Shown here one piece after another: positions 25,206 to 33,997 of a stretch of 64,000 nt of DNA; position 1 is the first letter of the stretch, and the number at the start of each line of letters is the position of its first letter. This DNA is from Heyndrickxia coagulans 36D1. Its GTDB lineage: Bacteria; Bacillota; Bacilli; Bacillales; Bacillaceae_C. The translations under genes and the position numbers were made by a program. The stretch spans positions 1,054,001-1,118,000 of the forward strand of contig NC_016023.1 of assembly GCF_000169195.2 (NCBI RefSeq). Direction: 5' to 3'. Under the pieces are notes generated by a model. That model was given only the letters and a program-made list of their open reading frames with translations. It was not told the origin of the DNA and made no database searches.

Positions 25206-26309
25206 ATGAAAATTCCTGTAAAATCCGTTACATCGCCGAAAAAATTTATCGTCGGAAACGGCCTGCTTGCCAATTTATATGCGTACATAAAAGATTTGGG
25301 TGACAATGCCTATTTGATTTGTGACGAGTTCATCCTCGACCGCGCAAAAGAAGAAGCCGGGAAATCTATTCAGGAAGGCGGCGGGAAAGCAACTTTCGAA
25401 AAGTTTAATTATCAAACTACCCAGGAAGAAGTGGACCGTAACCGCCGGCTTGCACGTGAAGTAGGCGCCAATGTCATTGTCGGCATCGGCGGCGGAAAAA
25501 CGCTTGATACCGCAAAAGCAACCGCTTATTATGAAAAACTTCCGGTTGTCATTTTTCCGACAATTGCCTCCACTGACGCACCGTGCACGGCCCTTGCCGT
25601 TATTTACAAAGAAGACGGCGCTTTTGACCGTTATTTGTTCTTGCCGAGCAATCCGGATGTCGTGCTAGCAGACACGGAAATTTTAGCTGCGGCACCGGTT
25701 CGCTTTTTCGCCGCCGGGATCGGGGATGCGCTTGCCACTTATTTTGAAGCACGCGCCTGCTACGCGGCAAACGGCGACAACCTTGTTTTAATGAAGCCAT
25801 CTCTCACCGGCCTGGCCATTGCCCGCACTTGTTACGAAACGATTCTCGAAAACGGCGTAAAAGCAGTGGAAGCCGTGAAAAACAAAGTGCCAACCCGGGC
25901 AGTGCAGGATACCATTGAAGCGACCATCTATTTGAGCGGTGTCGGTGCGGAATCCGGCGGTCTTGCCGCAGCACACGCCATCCATAACGGCATGACAGCT
26001 GTCCCTGCCCTCCATCGTGCACAGCACGGCGAAAAAGTGACATTCGGCTTGCTCGCACAGCTCGTCCTTGAAAATGCGCCGAAAGAAGAGCTTGAAACTG
26101 TAATCCGCTTTATCAAAGCAGTCGGCCTGCCGCTGACACTGAAGGACCTCGGCGTGGAAGAATTTGTGGAAGCCGAATGGCGGAAAGTGGCGGAAGATGC
26201 TTGTGCCGAGGATGACACAATGGGCAACGAACCATTCCCGGTTACGCCTGAAGATGTGTACAATGCCATTGTTGCCGCCAACGCCATTGCCGAAAAGTAC
26301 CATGATTAA
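25206..26309 (+). CDS. gldA: Glycerol dehydrogenase
   Basis: 367-residue iron/zinc-type alcohol dehydrogenase family member that oxidises glycerol to dihydroxyacetone with NAD. NAD-binding GIGGGKTLDTAK, and the metal ligands in AAGIGDALATYFEARAC (Asp), AHAIHNGM (His) and RAQHGEKV (His). Length is normal. The AGGAGG site is 6 nt from an ATG at 25201 that opens only ATG-TTA-TGA; the true ATG at 25206 overlaps it and is 11 nt from the site. Own promoter and strong terminator, so monocistronic. Confidence 0.94.
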   Translation: MKIPVKSVTSPKKFIVGNGLLANLYAYIKDLGDNAYLICDEFILDRAKEEAGKSIQEGGGKATFEKFNYQTTQEEVDRNRRLAREVGANVIVGIGGGKTLDTAKATAYYEKLPVVIFPTIASTDAPCTALAVIYKEDGAFDRYLFLPSNPDVVLADTEILAAAPVRFFAAGIGDALATYFEARACYAANGDNLVLMKPSLTGLAIARTCYETILENGVKAVEAVKNKVPTRAVQDTIEATIYLSGVGAESGGLAAAHAIHNGMTAVPALHRAQHGEKVTFGLLAQLVLENAPKEELETVIRFIKAVGLPLTLKDLGVEEFVEAEWRKVAEDACAEDDTMGNEPFPVTPEDVYNAIVAANAIAEKYHD

Positions 26310-26337
26310 ATCAAAGCAGCATATGTGAATCCACCAC

Positions 26338-26378
26338 AAAAACGGCGGGAAAACACGATCGTGTGTCCCGCCGTTTTT
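26338..26378 (+). terminator. gldA terminator
   Basis: AAAAACGGCGGGA / TCCCGCCGTTTTT, a 13-bp perfect stem. Confidence 0.9.
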
Positions 26379-26400
26379 GTCTATATCATATGAACTTAAG

Positions 26401-26594
26401 TTAGGGCTTGCTGAACGAATCCGATTCTGCGTTTGTACCCAATTTGTCAGTAAGCTCTAGAAAGATCCATCTTCGAGAATGCTATTCAGTCCTCGCTATA
26501 CATTGAATCAGCTTTCAAGTGCAAGCTAAAATTTTTGCCAAAGCTGTCAGCATCCTTGCCAAATCTAGGAATTTTGCTTATTCAGCAAGCCTTA
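26401..26594 (+). mobile_element. MITE copy 2
   Basis: Begins TTAGGGCTTGCTGAACGA and ends TTATTCAGCAAGCCTTA. The inside holds ATCCGATTCTGCGTTTGTAC, CCATCTTCGA and GCTGTCAGCATCCTTGCC, all shared with other copies. The 52-bp array starts directly at its right end. Confidence 0.85.
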
Positions 26595-27357
26595 TGTTAA
26601 GGAAGGGTGGAAAATTGACGGCTTTTCTTAACATAGAGCCCGTCTACGTTAAAAAAGCACGAAAAATTGAAGGTCTTTCTTAACATAGAGGGCGTCTACG
26701 TTAAGGAAGCGCGGAAAAACGAGGGCCTTTCTTCACATAGAGCCCGTCTACGTTAAGATAGCACGAAAAAAAGATGGCCTTCCTTAACATAGAGCCCGTC
26801 TACGTTAAGAAAGCAAGCAAAAACGAAGACCTTCCTTTACATAGGGCGCGTCTACGTTAAGATAGCACGAAAAAAAGATGACCTTTCTTCACATAGAGTC
26901 CGTCTATGTTAAGGAAGCACGGAAAATTGAAGGTCTTTCTTCACATAGAGGGCGTCTACGTTAAGGAAGTACGAAAAATTGACGGCCTTTCTTCACATAG
27001 AGCCCGTCTACGTTAAGATAGCACGAAAAAAAGATGGCCTTCCTTAACATAGAGCCCGTCTACGTTAAGAAAGCAAGCAAAAACGAAGACCTTCCTTTAC
27101 ATAGGGCGCGTCTACGTTAAGATAGCACGAAAAAAAGATGACCTTTCTTCACATAGAGTCCGTCTATGTTAAGGAAGCACGGAAAATTGAAGGTCTTTCT
27201 TCACATAGAGGGCGTCTACGTTAAGGAAGTACGAAAAATTGACGGCCTTTCTTAACATAGAGCCCGTCTACGTTAAGTAAGCACGAAAAAAAGATGGCCT
27301 TCCTTCACATAAGGCGCGTCTACATTAAGAAAGCAAGCAAAAACGAAGGCCTCGCAT
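26594..27357. repeat. Tandem array of about 15 palindromic 52-bp units
   Basis: CGTCTACGTTAAG recurs every 52 bp from 26641 to 27317 (14 units after a partial first one). Each unit has arms TCTACGTTAAGGAAG and CTTTCTTAACATAGA around a variable 17-22 bp A-rich core, so it can fold into a hairpin. Units 4-8 (26745-27004) are repeated as units 9-13 (27005-27264) almost without change, a 260-bp higher-order duplication. No ORF. Loops vary but flanking stems do not, unlike CRISPR spacers, which are unrelated to one another. Confidence 0.9.
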
Positions 27358-27425
27358 TAAATTTATACCAAAGCTGTCAGCATCCTTGCCAAATCTAGGA
27401 ATTTTGCTTATTCAGCAAGCCCTAA
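27358..27425 (+). mobile_element. MITE right-end fragment closing the 52-bp array
   Basis: Carries AAAGCTGTCAGCATCCTTGC through TTATTCAGCAAGCCCTAA, the same as the right third of copy 2. The left part is missing. The 7 bases TAAGTTA occur both before copy 2 and after this fragment. Confidence 0.8.
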
Positions 27426-27502
27426 GTTATATATCATGCATTTTCCGGCGCGTGCCCGGGGCCCCTTTCCATCTCAAAAGCAGGTCTGAAGCGACACGTA
27501 GA

Positions 27503-28033
27503 TTATTGCGGATCCGATAAGACACCAGTCCCAGCTGCATGCTGGTAATCTTCCGCCGGTTCCCAGCCCTTGCAGACGTCCACCCATTTTTCGGCCTTCC
27601 CGTATGTATACAATTCTTCGCAGGTCAATTCAATTGCCGAGTTGCCGCTCCCGCATGCCGGAAATACGGTCGTGAACCGTTTGAGTGAGACGTCCATATA
27701 GACCGGCAAATCTTTTTTCAAACCGAACGGGCAGACGCCGCCGACAGCATGGCCGGTATGCTCAAGCGTTTCTTCCGGTGACAGCATCCGCGCTTTCCCG
27801 CCGAATGTTTGCCGGAATTTTTTATTGTCGATTTTCGCATCTCCCGCGGTGACAACAAGAAGGGCTTCTTCCTCACCGGTACCCCTGAACGCAAGCGTTT
27901 TTGCAATCCGTTCCGGTTCCGTGTTCAGCGCCTCAGCTGCAAGTTCAACCGTCGCGCTTGATGACGGCAGGACGAGAACATCTTCTTCCCGATCCCACTG
28001 CTTAAAATAGGCTTTGACATCTTCCAATGACAT
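27503..28033 (-). CDS. YbaK/prolyl-tRNA deacylase-family protein
   Basis: 176-residue stand-alone editing domain of the YbaK/ProX family, which hydrolyses mischarged Cys-tRNA-Pro or Ala-tRNA-Pro. Visible: STVELAAEALNTEPERIAKTLAF-like core in pieces (ELAAEALNTEPERIAKTLAF), KIDNKKFRQTFGGKARML, GHAVGGVCPFG and VFPACGSGNSAIEL. AGGAG lies 9 nt before ATG 28033; the longer frame has no site. Separate from the siroheme genes next to it by about 130 bp. Confidence 0.88.
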   Translation of the reverse strand: MSLEDVKAYFKQWDREEDVLVLPSSSATVELAAEALNTEPERIAKTLAFRGTGEEEALLVVTAGDAKIDNKKFRQTFGGKARMLSPEETLEHTGHAVGGVCPFGLKKDLPVYMDVSLKRFTTVFPACGSGNSAIELTCEELYTYGKAEKWVDVCKGWEPAEDYQHAAGTGVLSDPQ

Positions 28034-28165
28034 ATGGCGACACTCCTTTTTGTGAAAATTTTTAACCCCATTGTAACGGAAGCCATTCCGGGTTGCAAAC
28101 AGGCTTGCCAAGTTTTTCGCCGGGCACACCGGCTGACTTCCCAAAGCTTCAGCTTCATTCGTCTT

Positions 28166-28792
28166 TCAACGGGTATTCCCCTGTATGCGGCTGTGAAAGA
28201 AAGACAAGATTTCCTGCTGCTTTTCAGGCTGGCGGTATGCTTCTCCAAGCAGCTTCTCCAGCCACTCACTTTTTTCCGATGCAGAAAACTGCGGCTGCTT
28301 CAGAAGCTGGCGGCACTCATATAAAAAATCCACATATTGGGCGTAGTTCGTATCATAATGTTCGGATAATTCATTTGCAATTTTGGAAGCCAGTTTCGGG
28401 CTTGCCCCGGCTGTAGAAACACTGATGGAAAGCCTGCCCTTTTGGAAAAACGCCGGAAAAGCAAGGTTGCCATTTCCCGCATGGCCGGCATCGTTCACGA
28501 GGGCTTTGGCCGGGGCATGGGCAACAATCCGGCTGTTTGTCTCCGGATCATTTGTCGCTGCAATAACCACATCGGCCTGCCGGATGTCTTCTGGTTCGAA
28601 TGTTTTCTGTTTCCAAATGAATGCGCGTTGTTGAGCCAAATCCTGCAATTCATCGTTCAGGTGCGGGCTCACGACAGTAACGCATGCCCCCGCTTCCTGC
28701 AAAAGCCGGAATCTGCGTGCCGCCACTTTTCCACCGCCGATAACCACAGCCTGCTTCCCGTCTAAATCGACCATAACCGGTACCCAAACCAT
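28166..28792 (-). CDS. ylnF: Precorrin-2 dehydrogenase / sirohydrochlorin pathway protein (YlnF-like)
   Basis: 208 residues. The N-terminal Rossmann domain GKQAVVIGGGKVAARR and the DVVIAATNDPETN segment mark the CysG-N/Met8 family, which oxidises precorrin-2 to sirohydrochlorin with NAD. The central FPAFFQKGRLSISVSTAGASP motif is the usual dimerisation/active region. AGGAG is 8 nt before ATG 28792. Last gene of the sumT-sirB-ylnF group that makes siroheme for sulfite reductase. A repeat-bearing gap of 286 bp separates it from sirB. Confidence 0.9.
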   Translation of the reverse strand: MVWVPVMVDLDGKQAVVIGGGKVAARRFRLLQEAGACVTVVSPHLNDELQDLAQQRAFIWKQKTFEPEDIRQADVVIAATNDPETNSRIVAHAPAKALVNDAGHAGNGNLAFPAFFQKGRLSISVSTAGASPKLASKIANELSEHYDTNYAQYVDFLYECRQLLKQPQFSASEKSEWLEKLLGEAYRQPEKQQEILSFFHSRIQGNTR

Positions 28793-28892
28793 TCCTGATC
28801 TCCTTTCCAGTTTATCCATTGCAAAAAGCCCGCCGTTCTCCCTGCTTGGCATGCTCCCATTCCAGCGTTTCCTGGAAAGCCGGAAGCGGGTA

Positions 28893-29060
28893 AGTGCCGG
28901 CACGCGCAATGGAAAACGCCGGGCCGCGGGCATTTTTCAAACTGCATCGGGCCCAAAAAAGTGCCGGTACGCGCAATGAATGCTGCACCCCGGCACCTTT
29001 TAAACTGCATCGCCCCAAAAAGTCCGGGGTGCACAATAGAAAACACCGCAGGCTTGACTG
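28893..29060. repeat. GC-rich degenerate direct repeats between sirB and ylnF
   Basis: GTGCCGG(C/T)ACGCGCAATG occurs at about 28892 and 28961, each followed by a TTTAAACTGCATCG-like block and CCCAAAAA. Two full units and one partial one of roughly 60-70 bp. No ORF. Confidence 0.6.
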
Positions 29061-29078
29061 GGTAAAAATCCCGTGATC

Positions 29079-29819
29079 TCAAATAAAATCCTCTGCGCCC
29101 AACGCTTCTTTTGCCCGAACGGCCAATGCATCCGCCATATCCGGATGGCAGCCGAGATACCGTGCTAGCCGGATATCATATCCTTCCCGCTGCAGCATGC
29201 CCACTTTCTTTTCCAGCGACCGGACGAGCACGCCGGTAAACCAAAGATAAGGGGCCACAACTACCGGGCGCCCGGTTGCGGTCAGCTCCTTCAGCGCATC
29301 ATCAAAACGGGGCTCAAGCACCGCCAAATAAGCCGTTTTGATCTGCTCTGTCCCCAATTGCGCGCACAACCTGGCAGCAATTTTTGCAAAATCGCACAGT
29401 GTTTCCGGGTTGCGGCTGCCGCGTCCAACAAGCAGAATCCAGGCACCCGGAGGCATGCCGGTTTCCATAATATTTTCCGTCAGAATTCCGATGATCCGGT
29501 CCCCGACACCGAGCGGGCGGCCGTACGTAAACACAATATGCGGATAACGTTGTTTCGCTTCCCGAATCGCACGCGGGATATCCTCATAATAATGCCCGGC
29601 ACTCAGCAACAATACCGGCACAACAGCAATGCGCCCTGTGCCGCCCCGGACAAGCGCATCAATCCCTGCCGCAATATCCGGTTCTGCAATTTCCAGATAA
29701 CAAATTTCCTGGAGATCCGCATCCACCTGCGCCATTGCTTGCCGGATCGTCGCTGTTGCTTCCCGGGCGGTTTCGGGCACACGGCTGCCATGGCTGACAT
29801 ATAAAACGCCTTGTTTCAT
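29079..29819 (-). CDS. sirB: Sirohydrochlorin ferrochelatase / CbiX-like protein
   Basis: 246 residues, two CbiX-type halves. The catalytic histidines are seen in YVSHGSRVPE and LLLSAGHYYEDIP. The enzyme inserts Fe (or Co) into sirohydrochlorin, the last step to siroheme. It lies 6 bp downstream of sumT and is co-transcribed. Length fits the long SirB form (about 260). Confidence 0.92.
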   Translation of the reverse strand: MKQGVLYVSHGSRVPETAREATATIRQAMAQVDADLQEICYLEIAEPDIAAGIDALVRGGTGRIAVVPVLLLSAGHYYEDIPRAIREAKQRYPHIVFTYGRPLGVGDRIIGILTENIMETGMPPGAWILLVGRGSRNPETLCDFAKIAARLCAQLGTEQIKTAYLAVLEPRFDDALKELTATGRPVVVAPYLWFTGVLVRSLEKKVGMLQREGYDIRLARYLGCHPDMADALAVRAKEALGAEDFI

Positions 29820-29825
29820 ACCCGT

Positions 29826-30584
29826 TCACCCGGTACAGGCCGAAGCAGCGGAAAGCTGTTCAAACCATTTTAACTCTTCGCGCAGTTTTACCACTTCTCC
29901 GATGATCAAAAGCGATGGGTTGCGCAGCCCAGCCGCCTTTTTACTTAAATTTCCAAGCGTGCCGACCGCGGTTTCCTGTTTTTCAGTCGTGCCCCAGCGG
30001 ATTAGTGCAGCCGGCATGTCCGGTGATTTGCCGTGCTTTATCAGTTGCGCACAGATGAGTGGCAGATTTTTCACGCCCATATAAATGCAAAGTGTATCAA
30101 TTCCCGCATATTTGGACCAATACGCATCAAGATCTTCGCCTTTTTTCGTGACGCCCGCGATAAAAGCAACGGATGTACTGAGCCCGCGGTGGGTGAGCGG
30201 AATGCCGGCATAGGCGGGCACAGCGGAACCGGCTGTAATTCCCGGCACGATTTCAAACGGAATATGTTTTTGCACCAGGACTTCCGCTTCCTCCCCGCCT
30301 CTACCGAATATAAACGGATCACCGCCTTTTAAACGGACAACCGTTTTGCCTTGGTTAGCAAATTTCACAAGCAGGTGGTTGATCATATCCTGCGTCATCG
30401 TATGGGCATCCGGTTTTTTCCCGCAGTAGACAAGTTCTGCATCCAGCCTTGCCTCTTTTAACAGATCCGGATTCACCAGCCGGTCATATAAAATGACATC
30501 CGCTTCCCGGATCAGGCGCAATCCTTTCACTGTAATCAGCTCCAGATCGCCGGGTCCTGCCCCGACTAAATATACTTTTCTCAT
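29826..30584 (-). CDS. sumT: Uroporphyrinogen-III C-methyltransferase
   Basis: 252 residues of the SUMT/CobA class that methylates uroporphyrinogen III twice with SAM to give precorrin-2. Motifs: VYLVGAGPGDLELITVKG, YDRLVNPDLL, VRLKGGDPFIFGRGGEE, IPLTHRGLS and the IYMGVKNLP loop. AGGTG is 5 nt before ATG 30584; the longer frame is rejected. First of three siroheme genes. Between it and the SAM-riboswitch gene cysH lies a MITE remnant, so co-transcription with cysH is possible but uncertain. Confidence 0.94.
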   Translation of the reverse strand: MRKVYLVGAGPGDLELITVKGLRLIREADVILYDRLVNPDLLKEARLDAELVYCGKKPDAHTMTQDMINHLLVKFANQGKTVVRLKGGDPFIFGRGGEEAEVLVQKHIPFEIVPGITAGSAVPAYAGIPLTHRGLSTSVAFIAGVTKKGEDLDAYWSKYAGIDTLCIYMGVKNLPLICAQLIKHGKSPDMPAALIRWGTTEKQETAVGTLGNLSKKAAGLRNPSLLIIGEVVKLREELKWFEQLSAASACTG

Positions 30585-30699
30585 TTCTTCACCTGCTTTA
30601 AACTTAATCGGACTCGTTGTTTCGGTTGATGCGAGCACTTGAACGATCCTAGTCTGGATTGGCTACAAGCGGGCACCTGAAAAAGCTGGCTGCTTTTGC

Positions 30700-30912
30700 C
30701 GCTGAGCTTGCCGAACGGGTCCAATTCTGCGTTTGTACCCAATTTATCAGCAAGCTCCATCTCAAAATATAAAAGAATCCATCTTCGAAAATGCGATTTT
30801 GTCTTCTCTATACGCTGAATCAGCTTCCAAGTGCAATTTTTTCCCTGGTTTTTTCATAAAACCGATTTGCCTTTAATTGCCGCATCCTTACCAAATCTAG
30901 GAATTTTGTAAA
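30700..30912 (+). mobile_element. MITE copy 3, degenerate
   Basis: GAGCTTGCCGAACGGGTCC, TCTGCGTTTGTACCCAATTT, CCATCTTCGAAAATGCGAT and ATCTAGGAATTTTG blocks match the other copies in order. Both terminal repeats are damaged or lost. It lies in the spacer between cysH and sumT. Confidence 0.75.
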
Positions 30913-30979
30913 ATGAACGAAATCTTGTCATGCAGACTGATGCTTACTCTTATTACCTATGTCATTTTATATAGCAGCC

Positions 30980-31705
30980 TTATTTTTTCTGAACCGTATG
31001 CAGCCCGCATTCGGTTTTATGAAAGCCCGCCCATCTTCCTGCTCTTGAGTCGCTGTTTCCAGCAGCACGTGTGCACGGGAAACAGCCGATGCTCGGATAT
31101 CCCTGGTCATGCAATTCGTTATACGGAAGATGATGGGACTTGATATAGTTCCAAACGTCATCCCATGTCCAATGAATCAGCGGGCAAATTTTAATCGAAT
31201 GGAACCTTTCATCTTTATTGACAAAATTCGTTTTCGCCCTTGTCGGCGATTGCTCCCGCCGCAAGCCGGATATCCAGGCCGACGCTCCCTGCAGCGTTTC
31301 TTCAAGCGGCTTGATTTTCCGGATATAGCAGCATTGGTCCGGATCCCTTTTCCAAAGGGCAGATCCGTATTGCGCCGCCTGTTCATCAAGCGTAAGCGAC
31401 GGTTTTTTCATTTGGATATTTAAAGCCGGATATTTCTTTTTCACTTTTTCAATCAATTCGTAAGTTTGCGGAAAGTGCAGGTCCGTATCCAAAAATACGA
31501 TATCCGCATCTTCTCTGACTTTCGAAATGAGATCAATCAGCACCATTCCTTCTGCGCCGAAGCTGCACGCATATACCACTGATTTACCGTACGTGCCATA
31601 TGCCCACTGCAAAATTTCCAATGCGCCCTTTGTTTCATCTTCCGGCACGAACACTGCAAACGGATCCGACGTAAACTGTTCATATGTGAGCCGCGTTTGC
31701 TCCAC
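30980..31705 (-). CDS. cysH: Phosphoadenylyl/adenylyl-sulfate reductase, iron-sulfur type
   Basis: 241 residues. Reduces APS/PAPS to sulfite with thioredoxin. SFGAEG (PP-loop-like), [11 protein letters not shown], and the [4Fe-4S] cysteines as CC (125-126) and CxxC (208 and 211), plus the C-terminal KTECGLH catalytic Cys233. Presence of the CC/CxxC set marks the cluster-containing bacterial APS reductase type. GTG start with GAAGGG upstream. Preceded by a SAM-I riboswitch. In B. subtilis cysP, sat and cysC follow cysH; here they do not. Confidence 0.94.
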   Translation of the reverse strand: MEQTRLTYEQFTSDPFAVFVPEDETKGALEILQWAYGTYGKSVVYACSFGAEGMVLIDLISKVREDADIVFLDTDLHFPQTYELIEKVKKKYPALNIQMKKPSLTLDEQAAQYGSALWKRDPDQCCYIRKIKPLEETLQGASAWISGLRREQSPTRAKTNFVNKDERFHSIKICPLIHWTWDDVWNYIKSHHLPYNELHDQGYPSIGCFPCTRAAGNSDSRAGRWAGFHKTECGLHTVQKK

Positions 31706-31747
31706 TCTATTCCCTTCTTTCTTATTCGATTACTAAGGATTAAACGA

Positions 31748-31905
31748 CAAAAATCTTCTTACCCTGAAGTAAGAAGATATCCATTCCCGGGAAATCTTCT
31801 TATCTTTCAGGCCACCACCTGCAGGAATTGGCACAGTACCCGTTTTCGGACCTGCTGCCGAGGCTTCACAGGGCCCTTCCCTCCACCTCTCTTGATAAGA
31901 AAATA
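31748..31905 (-). promoter_or_regulatory. SAM-I (S-box) riboswitch with terminator, controlling cysH
   Basis: Minus strand shows the S-box order: P1 arm CTTATCAAGAGAGG, GTGGAGGGA, a GAAGCC(T)CGGCA block, GGTACTGTGCCAATTCC-like P3/P4 region and the closing GATAAG. A terminator follows: ATCTTCTTAC-TTCAGG-GTAAGAAGAT then TTTTT (31748-31778). The run AAGAAGAT at the P1 3' side can pair instead with the terminator arm. High SAM should stop transcription of cysH. Confidence 0.93.
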
Positions 31906-31927
31906 ACAACATATAAGCTTGAAGTTT

Positions 31928-31956
31928 ATTGTATACCTTCTTATGCTATTCGTCAA
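31928..31956 (-). promoter_or_regulatory. Promoter of the cysH transcript
   Basis: TTGACG (31951-31956), 17 bp, TACAAT (31928-31933) just ahead of the riboswitch. Confidence 0.8.
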
Positions 31957-32593
31957 CGAAAAATTCTGATAAAGAAAATAAGGCCCATTTTCACGAAAAG
32001 TGTTACATGTAGTTTTGGGCCACCTTTTTCTTTCTCATTTGATGAAATGGTTTCCAATCTTTACTTGCATGTGTTTTTTTCAAATCTTGCTCTGTACCAA
32101 ATCGGTTCATCAATTCACCTTTAAACTTGCGGCGTACCGGCTCAGCTCCGCGTTTCATCATCACCTGGATTTTTGAAGCCATTTAAAAGGGCGACAACTA
32201 TTCGTTCCCTTTTACCATAGAAGCCTTTCTTTATGATCAAACGAATAAACATAAGGCATCATAAGAATCAAACAAGCCCAAATAATGATGATTAGTGTTA
32301 TGAATGCAATTTTTGGAATGCCCAATATCATTAGTCCAAATGAGCTGAAAAAGCAAAGCAGGGAAAAAAGATATAAATCCACTTAAATGGATGGTTACAA
32401 TCAGAACATTTTGGCAGGCTCATTGACTTCCACTTTCCTTTTCTTCGATTTTAACATGAAATTCAATCTTTTTTATGCCAACAACAATGATTTAGAAAAG
32501 AGTCTTCCTTTTTCAGTGCGTTTTCCAACCTGCGGGGGTAAACTACATATATCCAATGACAGAGACTGAATGAAGCCAAAGCGGGGTGAAAAA
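31957..32593. other. Intergenic region with a hairpin and a possible small membrane-protein remnant
   Basis: GGCCCA/TGGGCC arms at about 31982-32027 form a long hairpin with T runs on both sides. On the minus strand 32212-32382 is an open frame of 56 residues (GTG start, no ribosome site) with two hydrophobic helices (FGLMILGIPKIAFITLIIII) and a polar end YSFDHKERLLW. It may be the end of a lost membrane protein. Confidence 0.4.
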
Positions 32594-33997
32594 ATGATTC
32601 ATTTGGATAAGCATCATGACCCCCGGACAAACGGCATGCTGCTGCGCCAGCTTTCACGCAGGGCAGTCCAGCCGGGTACCCTAATCCAGGAAAATGAAGC
32701 GCTTTTTCAAAAATACTGCCAGCCGGAATTTCACAAACCGTTTTCCCTTTCACGGCTGCTGCTGAACCGGAGATATCCGGTTGAACCGTATAAAACCCTT
32801 GCAGATCAGAACGGCCTTGTCTACCCGGAATGGAAAACGATATTGGATCAAGAATACAGCCGGCTGCTGTCTGTGGCATCCCGTACAGTCAATGTGGCAG
32901 ATTTCGGGGCTGCCGGCGATGGAAAAACCGACTGCACAGCGGCATTCCAAAAAGCACTGGGAAACGGCCGCGTGAAAGTGATCGTACCGGAAGGCATTTA
33001 TCTTGTAAAGGGGCTTAAGCTGCCTTCATGGACATGCCTTTGCGGCAGCGGAAAAGGCGTAACAGTCATCAAACTCCATCCGCATGCGCCGAAAAAAACG
33101 CGTCTTATCCAAAACGCCCATTTCCACCGCGGCAATCACCATATATCGGTGGAAGGGCTCTCGCTGGACTGGAATGTCGAAAGGCTCGGAAATGAGGAAA
33201 GAACGGCAGCAGGAAATAACCGTTCAAGCTGTCTGACTTTTGCGCACGTCACGTTCGGCTGGGTGAAAAATGTGGAGGCGGCGGGGGCCGGCCTGCATGG
33301 TTTTGATGTATCGTCTGCCCGGTATCATTATTTGGGCGACGGCTTTCTCGCCCCGGGAAGGAGCCGCTATATCTGGCTGGACGGGCTTACGGCAAGCGGA
33401 TTCGGTGATGACGGCATTACCACCCACCATAGCGACTATTGCTTTATTTCAAATTCTTTCTGTTACAACCCGAGTGGAAAGGCCCACAAAAAAGGGTTTT
33501 CCAACTCCAATGGCATTGAGATTGATGACGGGTCGCGCCATGTCTGGCTTTACAATAATGCTTCAAGCGGCTGTTTCGGAGGTGTCGAAATCAAAGCCCA
33601 TCACAATGCTTCGGCTGCTTCTCATGTCCACCTTTACGGCCATCTTTCTGTCCGCGACAACCGTTCTTTCAATTTCCGGCATATCGGTCACCATAAAGGT
33701 AAGGATAGCGATTCGAAAAGCGCGGACCATATTGTGGCGGCCAATCTTGTTTCCATCGCGCCGGTGTTTACGGATTTATATGAAGGTTCAACGCCGCGCA
33801 GCCTCGTTGTTTCCGCTTATCGGAACGTTGTCATTAACGGGCTGACAGCACTTGGCGACCCGGATTACGATTTCAAGGGAAATCCTGTTGTCGCCATCCA
33901 GTACCGTGCAAAAAATGTTATCTTGAAAAATGTAGAAATCAGCGGGTTTCAAAATGCGAAACGGATCAAGGGCAAAGACAAATGCGTACTGTTGTAA
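32594..33997 (+). CDS. Right-handed beta-helix (pectate-lyase-3-like) protein
   Basis: 467 residues. After an N-terminal region of about 90 residues comes the Pectate_lyase_3 entry motif VADFGAAGDGKTDCTAAFQKAL, written here in pieces: FGAAGDGKTDCT, then GIYLVKGLKLPSW. The rest is repetitive beta-helix sequence with DGITTHHSDYCFISNSF and NSNGIEIDDGSRHVWLYNN. No signal peptide or anchor, so export is unclear. Such folds act on polysaccharides or serve as phage tail-spike-like fibres. GGGGTG precedes ATG 32594; a start at 32570 lacks a site. Stands alone. Confidence 0.82.
   Translation: MIHLDKHHDPRTNGMLLRQLSRRAVQPGTLIQENEALFQKYCQPEFHKPFSLSRLLLNRRYPVEPYKTLADQNGLVYPEWKTILDQEYSRLLSVASRTVNVADFGAAGDGKTDCTAAFQKALGNGRVKVIVPEGIYLVKGLKLPSWTCLCGSGKGVTVIKLHPHAPKKTRLIQNAHFHRGNHHISVEGLSLDWNVERLGNEERTAAGNNRSSCLTFAHVTFGWVKNVEAAGAGLHGFDVSSARYHYLGDGFLAPGRSRYIWLDGLTASGFGDDGITTHHSDYCFISNSFCYNPSGKAHKKGFSNSNGIEIDDGSRHVWLYNNASSGCFGGVEIKAHHNASAASHVHLYGHLSVRDNRSFNFRHIGHHKGKDSDSKSADHIVAANLVSIAPVFTDLYEGSTPRSLVVSAYRNVVINGLTALGDPDYDFKGNPVVAIQYRAKNVILKNVEISGFQNAKRIKGKDKCVLL

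Noticed and set aside
26594-27357. CRISPR interpretation of the 52-bp array
   Set aside because: The variable cores belong to a few related types and the arms are palindromic within each unit, so these are tandem repeats, not spacers.
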